This document shows, in pieces, positions 33,199 to 41,569 of a stretch of DNA of 64,000 nucleotides (its first letter is position 1; each line of letters begins with the position of its first letter). The notes beneath the pieces were generated by a model, which was not told the origin of the DNA, did not search any database, and saw nothing but the letters and a program-made list of their open reading frames with translations. This stretch comes from Flavobacterium sp. IMCC34852 (lineage in GTDB: Bacteria > Bacteroidota > Bacteroidia > Flavobacteriales > Flavobacteriaceae). The position numbers were made by a program, and so were the translations under genes. The stretch spans positions 2,046,001 through 2,110,000 of the forward strand of contig NZ_CP121446.1 in the NCBI RefSeq assembly GCF_030643905.1, written 5' to 3'.

Positions 33199-33867
33199 AT
33201 GAATTACATACTTCCTTTATTATCAGTTCTTTTAGGTTATGCAATTGCATTGATTATTAAGCCTAAAAAGAAGAACAATCTCAAGCTGTTATTAGCATTC
33301 AGCGGTTCGTTTTTACTATCGATTACCGTAATGGATTTGTTGCCGGAAGTATATGAAAGTCACAACCACAATGTGGGTATTTTTATTATGGTCGGGATTT
33401 TGTTCCAAATCATTTTGGAATTTTTCTCCAAAGGCGCCGAACACGGTCACGTTCACGGTCATGACAAAATCAGACAAATGCCTTGGTTACTGTTTATCAG
33501 TTTGTGTATTCATGCTTTTTTGGAAGGATTTCCGGTTGGGCATCACCACGATTTGGCTTACGGAATTGCCATTCACCACTTACCTATCGCTATCATCTTA
33601 ACGACTTTTTTCCTCAATGCGGAATTGAATAAAACAGCTTTGTTTGTCTTTATGATTTCGTTTGCCTTCATGACGCCTTTAGGAACATTTGTTTCCGATT
33701 CGGCACCATCGATTACTCAATATTACACCGAAATCACTGCCGTGGTTATTGGAATTCTGTTTCATATCTCTTCGACAATTATATTTGAAAGCAGCGAAGG
33801 ACATAAATTTAATATCGCCAAAATTTCGATGATTATTTTAGGGATATTGTTGGCTTGTTTTGTTTAA
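33199..33867 (+). CDS. ZIP family metal transporter
   Basis: A 222-residue inner-membrane protein with about seven transmembrane segments. The metal-binding helix reads HAFLEGFPVGHHHD (about 107-120) and the next helix HHLPIAI (about 128-134), matching the HxxEG-type and His-rich motifs of the ZIP family. An internal His-rich loop, EHGHVHGHD (about 81-89), is the usual metal-sensing loop. It imports divalent metals such as zinc. The stop is 4 bp before the next start on the same strand. Confidence 0.92.
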   Translation: MNYILPLLSVLLGYAIALIIKPKKKNNLKLLLAFSGSFLLSITVMDLLPEVYESHNHNVGIFIMVGILFQIILEFFSKGAEHGHVHGHDKIRQMPWLLFISLCIHAFLEGFPVGHHHDLAYGIAIHHLPIAIILTTFFLNAELNKTALFVFMISFAFMTPLGTFVSDSAPSITQYYTEITAVVIGILFHISSTIIFESSEGHKFNIAKISMIILGILLACFV

Positions 33868-33871
33868 GTTT

Positions 33872-34786
33872 ATGGAAATAGTATCTAAAAGGCATCCGTA
33901 TAAATTTTTTTTAGCACTCATTTTTATGAGCCTCTTTTTGTTAGGTATTGGAACTCTATTTATGTTTGCCAGTAAAAGAGACAATAATATTTTTGGTTAT
34001 TTGGGCTTTTTGGCTTTTCTAGCTTTAACAATCTATTTCAATTATGTATGGATAAAAAAATCGTCCAAAATAGTTCTAAATAAAAATGGAATTAGTCATA
34101 AAAATGAGTTCTATAAATGGGATGAAATAACCGAAATAAATTTAACCGGAAAAAGAAGTTTGTTTTTTAATACTCCAAGTGAATGTGCAACATTATCATT
34201 TAAAAACTTAAAAACCATTTATATTTTTGACGATTTATACTCGAACTCGCCCGAAATGAAATGCTTTATTCGGGATATCGCAATCAACAAAAACGAATCC
34301 TTTTTCAAGGTGAATGAAAATAGTCTATCAATAGATTATGAAAATGAATTATTTATTCCTTACAAAGGAAACCCTATATTTTCGTTTAGAGGCTTATTGA
34401 TGTGGTCATTAATCGTTTTTATATTTATAATATTTGCGAGTTCAAAGAAAAAACATAACGTTAATAGTGAAATTGCGCTATTCACATTGTGTTTTTTTTG
34501 GTTTATTATGAACTCTTTTATGATGTATTATTTTGAAATCTCAAAAAACTTTTTAGTTGTAAGAAATCATTATTTTTTTTGGATAAAAAAAGTATACAAG
34601 ATTGAAAACATTCATGAAATCGTATTTGAAACCCAAAGCAAACAACCCAACAAACTTCGGCTAATTACAAAGAATTTTGAATCTGTGGTATTTCCTGCCG
34701 GTAGTTTATCTGATAAAACTTGGCTTGAAATGAAGCAAGAATTCGAAAGCAAAAATATAATTGTTAGGAATGAATGTATTTATTAA
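33872..34786 (+). CDS. Hypothetical membrane protein with PH-like segments
   Basis: A 304-residue protein with two pairs of transmembrane segments (about 14-35, 42-62, and 170-190, 205-225). After each pair a beta-rich stretch follows: KIVLNKNGISHKNEFYKWDE (about 67-86) and FLVVRNHYFFWIKKVYKIE (about 232-250). This repeated layout resembles bacterial PH/YdbT-like membrane proteins, where a hydrophobic hairpin is followed by a PH-like domain. It is a motif-level impression; the function is unknown. It starts 4 bp after the ZIP stop. I use the ATG at 33872. Confidence 0.75.
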   Translation: MEIVSKRHPYKFFLALIFMSLFLLGIGTLFMFASKRDNNIFGYLGFLAFLALTIYFNYVWIKKSSKIVLNKNGISHKNEFYKWDEITEINLTGKRSLFFNTPSECATLSFKNLKTIYIFDDLYSNSPEMKCFIRDIAINKNESFFKVNENSLSIDYENELFIPYKGNPIFSFRGLLMWSLIVFIFIIFASSKKKHNVNSEIALFTLCFFWFIMNSFMMYYFEISKNFLVVRNHYFFWIKKVYKIENIHEIVFETQSKQPNKLRLITKNFESVVFPAGSLSDKTWLEMKQEFESKNIIVRNECIY

Positions 34787-34825
34787 CTTAGTAACTTAGC
34801 CACTCACAACTTTAGTCACTCAAAC

Positions 34826-35638
34826 ATGTCTTTCACCAAAACCACCGAACAATCCTCACACTACGAAAGTCTCGAACAAATGTCGGTTCACGACTTGCTG
34901 GCCAACATCAACAACGAAGACAAAACTGTGCCATTGGCAGTGGAAAAAGCCTTACCGCAGATTGAAACTTTGGTCACTCAAATTGTAGCCAAAATGAAAC
35001 TTGGCGGCAGGTTGTTTTACATCGGTGCCGGAACTTCGGGAAGATTGGGTATTGTAGATGCTTCAGAATGTCCGCCAACCTTTGGTGTGCCATTTGATTT
35101 GGTCAACGGTATCATTGCCGGTGGAGACAAAGCCATTCGCAAAGCGGTCGAGTTTGCGGAAGACGACAAAGACCAAGCCTGGAAAGATTTGGTTGCCGAA
35201 AACATCTCCCAAAATGATGTTGTAATAGGAATTGCAGCTTCAGGAACTACACCTTATGTGATTGGCGGTTTGGAAAAATGTCATGAAAACAATATCATCA
35301 CCGGTTGTATTACTTGCAACGAAGGAAGTCCGTTAGCCTTGACGGCACAATTTCCGGTTGTGGTGGTAGTTGGTCCCGAATTCGTAACCGGAAGTTCACG
35401 CATGAAAGCCGGAACGGCTCAAAAATTGGTTTTAAATATGATTTCGACAGCAACGATGATCCAATTAGGTCGCGTAAAAGGCAATAAAATGGTCGATATG
35501 CAATTGAGCAACGTTAAACTCGTTGACCGAGGCGTTCGAATGATTATGGGTGAAATTCCGGTGAGTTATGAAGAAGCTTCACTATTGTTAGAAAAACACG
35601 GCAGCGTCAGAAAAGCAGTTGAAGCCTATAATAGATAG
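34826..35638 (+). CDS. murQ: N-acetylmuramic acid 6-phosphate etherase
   Basis: A 270-residue SIS-domain enzyme of peptidoglycan recycling that cleaves the lactyl ether of MurNAc-6-phosphate to give GlcNAc-6-phosphate. Recognisable parts: LFYIGAGTSGRLGIVDASECPP (about 64-85, with the Glu-containing active loop), GIAASGTTPYVIGGL, and GPEFVTGSSRMKAGTAQKLVLNM. It is shorter than E. coli MurQ (about 298 residues), as usual in Bacteroidota; the C-terminal extension is absent. It precedes a possible cysteine-peptidase gene by 1 bp, consistent with a cell-wall recycling context. Confidence 0.95.
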   Translation: MSFTKTTEQSSHYESLEQMSVHDLLANINNEDKTVPLAVEKALPQIETLVTQIVAKMKLGGRLFYIGAGTSGRLGIVDASECPPTFGVPFDLVNGIIAGGDKAIRKAVEFAEDDKDQAWKDLVAENISQNDVVIGIAASGTTPYVIGGLEKCHENNIITGCITCNEGSPLALTAQFPVVVVVGPEFVTGSSRMKAGTAQKLVLNMISTATMIQLGRVKGNKMVDMQLSNVKLVDRGVRMIMGEIPVSYEEASLLLEKHGSVRKAVEAYNR

Positions 35639-35639
35639 C

Positions 35640-36326
35640 ATGAAGAAAATAGTCAAAATAGTATTTCTTTTAGTCTTTACTGCGGTAATCGGTATTTATG
35701 CCTATCGCAATTCTGTTCGCGCATCTGTCGTAACTTATGAGTCAGAATTAGAGGCAGAAGACTATCCGAAAACACTTGACAGTATCAAAATAATCAGAAG
35801 TCAATTGAAAGGAAAAAGCACAGCCGAAATAGGAAGGACATTCACCAATCAACTGGCAAACAAAATATTTCCTTATTGGTACGGCACTGATTGGGATTTT
35901 AACGGAACCACCCAAAAACCCAACAGCGGAAGTATTGCTTGCGGGTATTTTGTGACCACTACATTAAGAGACATTGGTGTTGATATTAACCGAGTAAAAT
36001 TGGCACAATGTGCTTCTGAAGAGATGATTAAAAAATTAGTTTCAGAAGAAAACATCTATCGCTTTTCGAATAAAAATATTCACGAATTTGAACAAACGCT
36101 CAAAGACAAAGGCAACGGGATTTATGTAGTTGGTTTAGACAATCACACCGGTTTTTTATACTTATCTGACGAAGGCAATTATTTTATCCATTCAAGCGGA
36201 GCAAGGCCTTTTAAAGTGGTGAAAGAAAAATTTATAGAGTCGAGTTTACTAATAAAATCAAAATACCGAATTGCCGGCAAACTGTCATCCGACAAACAAT
36301 TGTTGTCGGCTTGGATTAAATCGTAA
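35640..36326 (+). CDS. Membrane-anchored protein, possible NlpC/P60-like peptidase
   Basis: A 228-residue protein with an N-terminal membrane anchor or signal (about 6-23). The rest is soluble. SIACGYFVTTTLRDIGVD (98-115) puts Cys101 at the start of a helix; GLDNHTGFLYL (165-175) and YFIHSSG (181-187) put His169 and His184 on strands. A helix-Cys followed by strand-His residues is the layout of papain-fold NlpC/P60 and CHAP enzymes. This is a fold guess from motif order. It starts 1 bp after murQ, so a link to cell-wall breakdown is reasonable. I use the ATG at 35640. Confidence 0.7.
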   Translation: MKKIVKIVFLLVFTAVIGIYAYRNSVRASVVTYESELEAEDYPKTLDSIKIIRSQLKGKSTAEIGRTFTNQLANKIFPYWYGTDWDFNGTTQKPNSGSIACGYFVTTTLRDIGVDINRVKLAQCASEEMIKKLVSEENIYRFSNKNIHEFEQTLKDKGNGIYVVGLDNHTGFLYLSDEGNYFIHSSGARPFKVVKEKFIESSLLIKSKYRIAGKLSSDKQLLSAWIKS

Positions 36327-36335
36327 ATACTAAGT

Positions 36336-36803
36336 ATGAAAAAAACACTTACCCTAGCGCTATTATTTCTCTCAATGTTGTCTTACAGTCAGCAAATCAC
36401 AATGGAGAAAGGAAGATTCTATCTCGGAGGAAATCGAATTGACAGCAGAGAAGCCCGAAATTTATTTGCCACCAATGTTAAGGCCGCAGCACTTTACAAA
36501 CAAGCCAAATCAAAGGAAGCTTTGGGTGGATTTTTATTAGGATTTGGTATCGGATTAACCGTAGGTGATTTAGCGATTGGATTATTTTCGGATAAAAAAT
36601 ACCCTACTGAGATGACTTATGTCGGCGTTGGCTCAATCGTTATCTCGATTCCGGTGCTTTCGGGAAGAAAGAAACGTTATGAAGAAGCGGTTTCTATTTA
36701 CAATTCGGAACACAAAGAATTGAAATTAGGCGCCACCAATACTACCGTAAATCTCAATGCTATTGCCAATCAAAATGGTATTGGATTTCAATTAAAATTT
36801 TAA
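36336..36803 (+). CDS. Hypothetical secreted or membrane-associated protein
   Basis: A 155-residue protein with a signal peptide (1-18, ending LSYSQQ). The mature protein has a short region, GGNRIDSREARNLFATN (about 31-47), then two glycine-rich hydrophobic segments (about 64-83 and 94-108), and a C-terminus rich in Asn. It resembles small envelope proteins common in Flavobacteriaceae whose role is unknown. It follows the possible peptidase gene by 9 bp in the same operon and precedes a DUF6095 gene by 3 bp. Confidence 0.72.
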   Translation: MKKTLTLALLFLSMLSYSQQITMEKGRFYLGGNRIDSREARNLFATNVKAAALYKQAKSKEALGGFLLGFGIGLTVGDLAIGLFSDKKYPTEMTYVGVGSIVISIPVLSGRKKRYEEAVSIYNSEHKELKLGATNTTVNLNAIANQNGIGFQLKF

Positions 36804-36806
36804 ATC

Positions 36807-37037
36807 ATGTCTGTTAATAAGCAACTTCTCGACAAAGGAATCAAATTGATGCTTTACGCTTTACCTTTGATGTTTATTGGGCCGAGTGTGATTTACAATG
36901 CCTTTATCAACAAGCAAAATGTTTGGCATTGGCTGGTTTTGGCGGTCGGACTTTTTTTGAGCGGATTGGCCGTATATTTTATGTTTAAAGGAATAAAAAC
37001 CTTAACTGATGCGCTTTTTGACCATGATAGAAAATAA
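36807..37037 (+). CDS. DUF6095 family small membrane protein
   Basis: A 76-residue protein with two transmembrane helices: GIKLMLYALPLMFIGPSVIY (about 11-30) and HWLVLAVGLFLSGLAVYFMF (about 41-60). The pattern and FKGIKTLTDALFD end match DUF6095, a Flavobacteriia-specific family without known role. Its end overlaps the next gene by 14 bp. Confidence 0.8.
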   Translation: MSVNKQLLDKGIKLMLYALPLMFIGPSVIYNAFINKQNVWHWLVLAVGLFLSGLAVYFMFKGIKTLTDALFDHDRK

Positions 37038-37596
37038 TTATTTAGCAAGCATACAAAAGCAATTTTTGTATTACAAAACGATAGCAGAAAAAGCCATTGA
37101 CCAACTCGAACCGGAGCAATTGTTTGCTACAGTAAATGAAGATACCAATTCGATTGCGATGATTATCCAACATTTGGCCGGCAATATGCTCTCGCGCTTT
37201 ACAGATTTTCTTACCAGCGATGGCGAAAAAGAATGGAGAAACCGTGACCGTGAATTTGAAGAATTGATTTCTAATAAAACAGAATTGATGGCTTTGTGGC
37301 AAAAAGGTTGGGATTGTTTTTTCAACGCTATCAATGCTTTGACACCTGAACAATTAGCAAACATTGTTTATATTCGAAACGAAGGACATACCGTAGTGGA
37401 AGCTGTTAATCGTCAATTGGCCCATTATCCGTATCACATTGGGCAAATTGTATTTTATGCCAAAATGCTCAAAAGCACCGAATGGAATTCGCTCTCCATT
37501 CCTAAAAATAAATCTAACGCTTATAATGCCGACAAATTTGCTCAAGACAAAAGTATCAAGAACTTTACGGATGACGAATTGAATCGATTAAAGTAA
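37024..37596 (+). CDS. DinB-like (DUF1572) family protein
   Basis: A 190-residue helical protein of the DinB/DUF1572 group. It has the four-helix-bundle signature with SIAMIIQHLAGNMLSRFTDF (about 42-61), where His50 is a putative metal ligand, and QLAHYPYHIGQIVFYAKML (about 137-155), which carries the other ligands (His140, His144). Such proteins bind a divalent metal; some are thiol transferases, most are uncharacterised. The ATG at 37024 lies inside the end of the DUF6095 gene, so they are translationally coupled. A dispersed repeat follows. Confidence 0.86.
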   Translation: MIENNYLASIQKQFLYYKTIAEKAIDQLEPEQLFATVNEDTNSIAMIIQHLAGNMLSRFTDFLTSDGEKEWRNRDREFEELISNKTELMALWQKGWDCFFNAINALTPEQLANIVYIRNEGHTVVEAVNRQLAHYPYHIGQIVFYAKMLKSTEWNSLSIPKNKSNAYNADKFAQDKSIKNFTDDELNRLK

Positions 37597-37600
37597 AACC

Positions 37601-37668
37601 TAGCCCGGATTGCAGCTGGCTACCCCCGAGAATTCGGGGTAGCGCGGAAAGCCGGAAATAGCTCCTAA
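37601..37668. repeat. Dispersed GC-rich repeat, copy 2
   Basis: It begins TAGCCCGGATTGCAG and ends GCTCCTAA, with an internal hairpin TACCCCCGAGAATTCGGGGTA. See copies at 19236-19316 and 55338-55393. It lies 4 bp after the DUF1572 stop. Confidence 0.75.
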
Positions 37669-37673
37669 TAAAA

Positions 37674-38045
37674 ATGAAAAAAACAACACTACTCCTACTC
37701 GTTTTAACCTTAGCCTCCTGCTCGCAAAAGGAACGCAAGTGTGAAGATTTTAAGACCGGTACTTTTGAATTTACACAAGAGATTAATGGCAAAAAACACA
37801 CTTCAACCTTTACCAGGACGGAAACATTGCAAATTGAAACTTTTAATGGGAAAACCGACACGGCTTCGGTGCGTTGGGTAAACGACTGCGAATTCGTACT
37901 GCAAAAATTGCATCCCAAAACGATGAACGAAAAAAAAGCCATCAGCATGACTATTTTGGCTACTGACGAGAATAGTTATACTTTTGACTACTCTTTTGTA
38001 GGCGATGCCAAAAAACAACGCGGCACTGTAACAAAAATAAAATAA
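37674..38045 (+). CDS. Small lipoprotein
   Basis: A 123-residue lipoprotein; the signal peptide ends LASC (Cys16). The mature part is a small beta-rich domain with KCEDFKTGTFEF (about 22-33), VRWVNDCEFVLQ (about 65-76) and a basic end. Two cysteines (Cys22, Cys71) may form a disulfide. I recall such proteins being mislabelled as DNA topoisomerase; nothing supports that. The function is unknown. It starts 5 bp after a dispersed repeat and precedes the TerC gene by 33 bp. Confidence 0.75.
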   Translation: MKKTTLLLLVLTLASCSQKERKCEDFKTGTFEFTQEINGKKHTSTFTRTETLQIETFNGKTDTASVRWVNDCEFVLQKLHPKTMNEKKAISMTILATDENSYTFDYSFVGDAKKQRGTVTKIK

Positions 38046-38078
38046 TCCCGTTTAACCGATACAAACTTAATTTAACCC

Positions 38079-38852
38079 ATGGAAGTATTTTTAAATCCCG
38101 ATGCTTGGATAGCGCTTTTAACTTTAACCTTTTTAGAAATTGTTTTAGGAATCGACAACATTATTTTTATCTCTATCGTTACCGGAAAATTACCGGTTGA
38201 AAAACGCAAGAAAGCTACTCAAATTGGTTTGTTCTTGGCCATGTTTATGCGTATCGGTTTACTGTTTGGAATTACGCTCTTGATTGCTATGAAAAAACCG
38301 CTTTTTAGTTTTGATTGGGGTTGGTTTAGCGCCAATTTCACCGGTCAAGCTTTAATTTTATTGCTTGGTGGTATTTTCCTAATTTACAAAAGCACCAAAG
38401 AAATTCACGAAAAAGTGGATCATAAAGGCGAAGAAGAAAAAGATTTAAAAACTTCGGCCGCCAAATCATTCAGCAATGTGATTGTACAAATTCTTTTAAT
38501 CGATTTAATTTTCTCTGTGGATAGTATTTTAACCGCTGTCGGAATGACTAATGGTGTCGAAGGTGCGTTAACGATTATGGTTACAGCTGTTGTGATTTCT
38601 GTAGGCGTGATGATGCTATTTGCCGTTCCGGTTGGGAATTTTGTGAATGCCAATCCGTCAATACAGGTATTAGGGTTAGCGTTTTTAATTCTAATCGGAT
38701 TTATGTTGATTACCGAAAGTATGCACTTGTCTGAAGCTTCATTGGCAGGACAACACGTTGGAACAGTACCCAAAGGCTATTTGTATTTTGCCATTGCCTT
38801 CTCGTTGGCCGTAGAATTCATCAATATGAAAATGCGCAAAAAGAAGTATTAA
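38079..38852 (+). CDS. TerC family integral membrane protein
   Basis: A 257-residue protein with about seven transmembrane segments. The family signature is FLEIVLGIDNIIFISI (about 19-34) and, in the second half, LIDLIFSVDSILTAVGM (about 141-157); the paired Asp residues in GIDN and SVDS are the conserved metal-site acids. TerC proteins export manganese or metals and support membrane-protein metalation; some confer tellurite resistance. It ends with a strong terminator. Confidence 0.92.
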   Translation: MEVFLNPDAWIALLTLTFLEIVLGIDNIIFISIVTGKLPVEKRKKATQIGLFLAMFMRIGLLFGITLLIAMKKPLFSFDWGWFSANFTGQALILLLGGIFLIYKSTKEIHEKVDHKGEEEKDLKTSAAKSFSNVIVQILLIDLIFSVDSILTAVGMTNGVEGALTIMVTAVVISVGVMMLFAVPVGNFVNANPSIQVLGLAFLILIGFMLITESMHLSEASLAGQHVGTVPKGYLYFAIAFSLAVEFINMKMRKKKY

Positions 38853-38887
38853 GAATAATGACAGGCAAAAAAGCCAGATAAATATTT

Positions 38888-38912
38888 AAATCCCGTTTAA
38901 AAGACGGGATTT
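38888..38912 (+). terminator. Intrinsic terminator after the TerC gene
   Basis: AAATCCCGT (38888-38896) pairs with ACGGGATTT (38904-38912), followed by TTTT. Confidence 0.9.
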
Positions 38913-38947
38913 TTTTATAAATTGCTAACCTATAATATCAAAATATA

Positions 38948-40279
38948 ATGGATAATTCTACCGTTAACAGTCTGATTGAGGCTTTAAAATTTTCTCCTGA
39001 TAATTTGCCTCTGAGATTTCACTTGGCAGACACTTTACTAAAACTCAAACGATTCGATGAAGCGGAAAATCAATTCATTGAATTGGTCAGACTATCTGCT
39101 TCTATTCAATACAAGTTCGGATTGGCACAAGTTTATTTTGCCAAAAAAGAATATTCAAAATCCATCGTAATACTTGAAGACATTTTGGATCAGGAAGAAC
39201 ATTTTGATTCTTTACTTTTATTTGCCAAAATATTGATTGAAGAAAATTCGATTGTCAAAGCCCAGAAGGTTTACCAACGAGCTTTGCAACTCAATCCAAG
39301 CTATAAGGATGATTTTTTAGACGGACAATTGCGATTGACTCATGATGTTTATGATCTTGACGAGGATCAAGATGAATCTGAATCTGAAAGAGCACAGATG
39401 ATTTCAAATCATTTTTTGCAGTCATCCGATATCAATTTCAACGATGTTGGCGGCATGGAAGAAATCAAAAAGGAAATCGATTTAAAAATCATCAAACCTT
39501 TAGTACACGAAGAATTGTATAAGTCTTACGGCAAAAAAATCGGTGGTGGTATTTTACTTTACGGACCGCCGGGTTGTGGCAAAACATTTATTGCCAAAGC
39601 CACAGCCGGTCAAATCCAATCCAAATTTTTTACCGTTGGGTTAAATGATATTCTCGACATGTGGATAGGTAACAGTGAAAAAAACCTTCACAGTATTTTT
39701 GAAATTGCGCGACAGAACAAACCTTGTGTATTGTTTTTTGATGAAATCGATGCCTTAGGCGCCAGCAGAAGCGACATGCGGCAATCTTCTTCGCGACATT
39801 TAATTAATCAGTTTTTATTGGAATTAGACGGAATGAATAGTGACAATGAAGGTATATTGGTCATTGGTGCCACAAATACACCATGGAATTTAGATACCGC
39901 TTTCAGACGTCCGGGAAGATTTGACCGAATCATTTTTATTCCGCCACCCGATGAAGGTGCAAAACAAACGATATTGGAGATAAAACTTCAGGGTAAACCA
40001 ATTGAAAACATTGATTATAAAGCGTTATCTAAAAAACTCGACAATTATTCCGGAGCCGATATTGAGGCCATTATCGACTTGGCTATTGAGGCTAAATTAG
40101 AGCAATCATTTATAGACGGCATTCCGAAACCACTAACGACTAAAGATTTGGCAAATGCCATTGACAAGCACAAACCCAGTACACAAGAATGGTTTACTAC
40201 GGCCAAAAATTACGCACTATATGCCAACGATACCGGATTATACAACGATATATTAAAATATTTAAAAATCAAAAAATAG
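38948..40279 (+). CDS. TPR-AAA+ ATPase
   Basis: A 443-residue protein. The N-terminal 125 residues form TPR-like helix pairs (AEN..QF..LVRL, KSIVILEDIL, AQKVYQRALQLNPS). An acidic linker (about 135-148) follows, then an AAA+ domain of the Cdc48/FtsH/ATAD type (about 160-400): FNDVGGMEEIKKEI, GPPGCGKT (206-213), VLFFDEIDALGAS (Walker B), and GATNTPWNLDTAFRRPGRFDR with the Arg fingers. It has no peptidase domain and only one AAA module. It is followed immediately (0 bp) by a TPR membrane protein. A remodelling ATPase acting with its partner is the likely inference; the target is unknown. Confidence 0.88.
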   Translation: MDNSTVNSLIEALKFSPDNLPLRFHLADTLLKLKRFDEAENQFIELVRLSASIQYKFGLAQVYFAKKEYSKSIVILEDILDQEEHFDSLLLFAKILIEENSIVKAQKVYQRALQLNPSYKDDFLDGQLRLTHDVYDLDEDQDESESERAQMISNHFLQSSDINFNDVGGMEEIKKEIDLKIIKPLVHEELYKSYGKKIGGGILLYGPPGCGKTFIAKATAGQIQSKFFTVGLNDILDMWIGNSEKNLHSIFEIARQNKPCVLFFDEIDALGASRSDMRQSSSRHLINQFLLELDGMNSDNEGILVIGATNTPWNLDTAFRRPGRFDRIIFIPPPDEGAKQTILEIKLQGKPIENIDYKALSKKLDNYSGADIEAIIDLAIEAKLEQSFIDGIPKPLTTKDLANAIDKHKPSTQEWFTTAKNYALYANDTGLYNDILKYLKIKK

Positions 40280-41533
40280 ATGTTTGAAGAACGATTAGAA
40301 AGGGTTCAGTTATTAATTCACAGCCAAAAATTTAATGAAGCCCAAAAAGAAATATTCGATTTAATCAAGGAAAATGCTGATGAACCTTATCTGTATTATC
40401 TGTTGTCCAATATCCATTACCAAAAGGAACAGTACCAAGAAGCTGATCAATTAATCGATAAGTCCATTGCTCTTTATCCTGATGCAGGATTTTATTATTA
40501 TTTTAAAGCCTGTATCAAATTGGCTTCCGAAAAATATTCCGAAGTCGAACCTTTGCTAATGACTGCCATCGAAATTGATCCTGAAGAAGCCGATTTCAGG
40601 GCCAAATTGGCACAATTCAAATTGCTTAAAAAGGATTTTGAAATGGCCTTGCACTATGCCGACGAAGCTTTAGCATTAGATCCAGAAAACATTTTAGGCC
40701 TTAATATCAGAAGTACGGCACTGATGAAATTGGGACGAAAAGAAGAATCACACGAAACTATAACCGGAGCATTGAGAGAAGATCCTGAAAACTCCTTTAC
40801 TCACTCTAACTATGGCTGGAATTTATTAGAAAAAGGAGAACACAACAAAGCGCTGGAACACTTCAGAGAAGCGTTAAAATCGAACCCTAATAACGAGTAT
40901 GCTCAAGGCGGAATGGTTGAAGCGCTCAAGGCCAAGAACATTATTTATCGAGGTTATCTTAAGTATGCATTCTTTATGCAAAACTTATCGGGTAAAAATC
41001 AATGGATTTTTATTATCGGTTTTTATGTGGTTCAAAAAGTTTTGCGAACAATGGCCAACACCAATACTACTTTACAACCCTATCTCACGCCAATTGTTTT
41101 TCTTTTGGCTGTCTTTGCTTTTTCCACTTGGGTAATCGTTCCTATCAGCAACTTGCTTTTCAGAATAAATCCTTACGGTAAATACATGCTTGATAAAGAT
41201 GAGATCAAGAGTTCTAATTTTGTTGGTATTAGTTTTTGTCTTTTTTTAGCCGGACTAATTGCTTATTTTGTTACTAAAAACGAAAACTTCTTCTCGATAG
41301 CTGCATTTGGTTTTATCATGATGGTTCCATTGGGCCGAATGTTTGATATTTCTAAATACAAAAATGCGCCTTTATACTTTTCTGTACTTATGGGAACTAT
41401 TGGTCTGTTGGCGATTTATGTCACTTTTATGGATGGCCAATTGTACAATGGCTTTAGCATTATCTTTCTTTTATGCTTTGTGGCTTACCAATGGTTGGCC
41501 AATTATTGGGCTATCAAAAGTAGTAATATCTAA
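40280..41533 (+). CDS. TPR-containing membrane protein
   Basis: A 417-residue protein. The first 225 residues are five or six TPRs (YYLLSNIHYQKEQYQEADQL, HYADEALALDPENILGLNIR, ALEHFREALKSNPNNEYAQG). The rest has about six transmembrane segments (about 236-254, 268-290, 312-333, 338-355, 362-380, 388-408). The TPR part should lie in the cytosol to contact a partner. Its start codon follows directly after the stop of the TPR-AAA+ gene, a strong sign of a two-component unit. No enzyme motif is seen; the role is unknown. Confidence 0.85.
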   Translation: MFEERLERVQLLIHSQKFNEAQKEIFDLIKENADEPYLYYLLSNIHYQKEQYQEADQLIDKSIALYPDAGFYYYFKACIKLASEKYSEVEPLLMTAIEIDPEEADFRAKLAQFKLLKKDFEMALHYADEALALDPENILGLNIRSTALMKLGRKEESHETITGALREDPENSFTHSNYGWNLLEKGEHNKALEHFREALKSNPNNEYAQGGMVEALKAKNIIYRGYLKYAFFMQNLSGKNQWIFIIGFYVVQKVLRTMANTNTTLQPYLTPIVFLLAVFAFSTWVIVPISNLLFRINPYGKYMLDKDEIKSSNFVGISFCLFLAGLIAYFVTKNENFFSIAAFGFIMMVPLGRMFDISKYKNAPLYFSVLMGTIGLLAIYVTFMDGQLYNGFSIIFLLCFVAYQWLANYWAIKSSNI

Positions 41534-41540
41534 AAACGAA

Positions 41541-41564
41541 AACTCCCGCTTTTAGTCGGGAGTT
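41541..41564. terminator. Bidirectional terminator, TPR gene / parC
   Basis: AACTCCCG (41541-41548) pairs with CGGGAGTT (41557-41564) over an 8-base loop. It lies between the plus-strand gene ending at 41533 and parC ending at 41570. Confidence 0.8.
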
Positions 41565-41569
41565 ACTGT

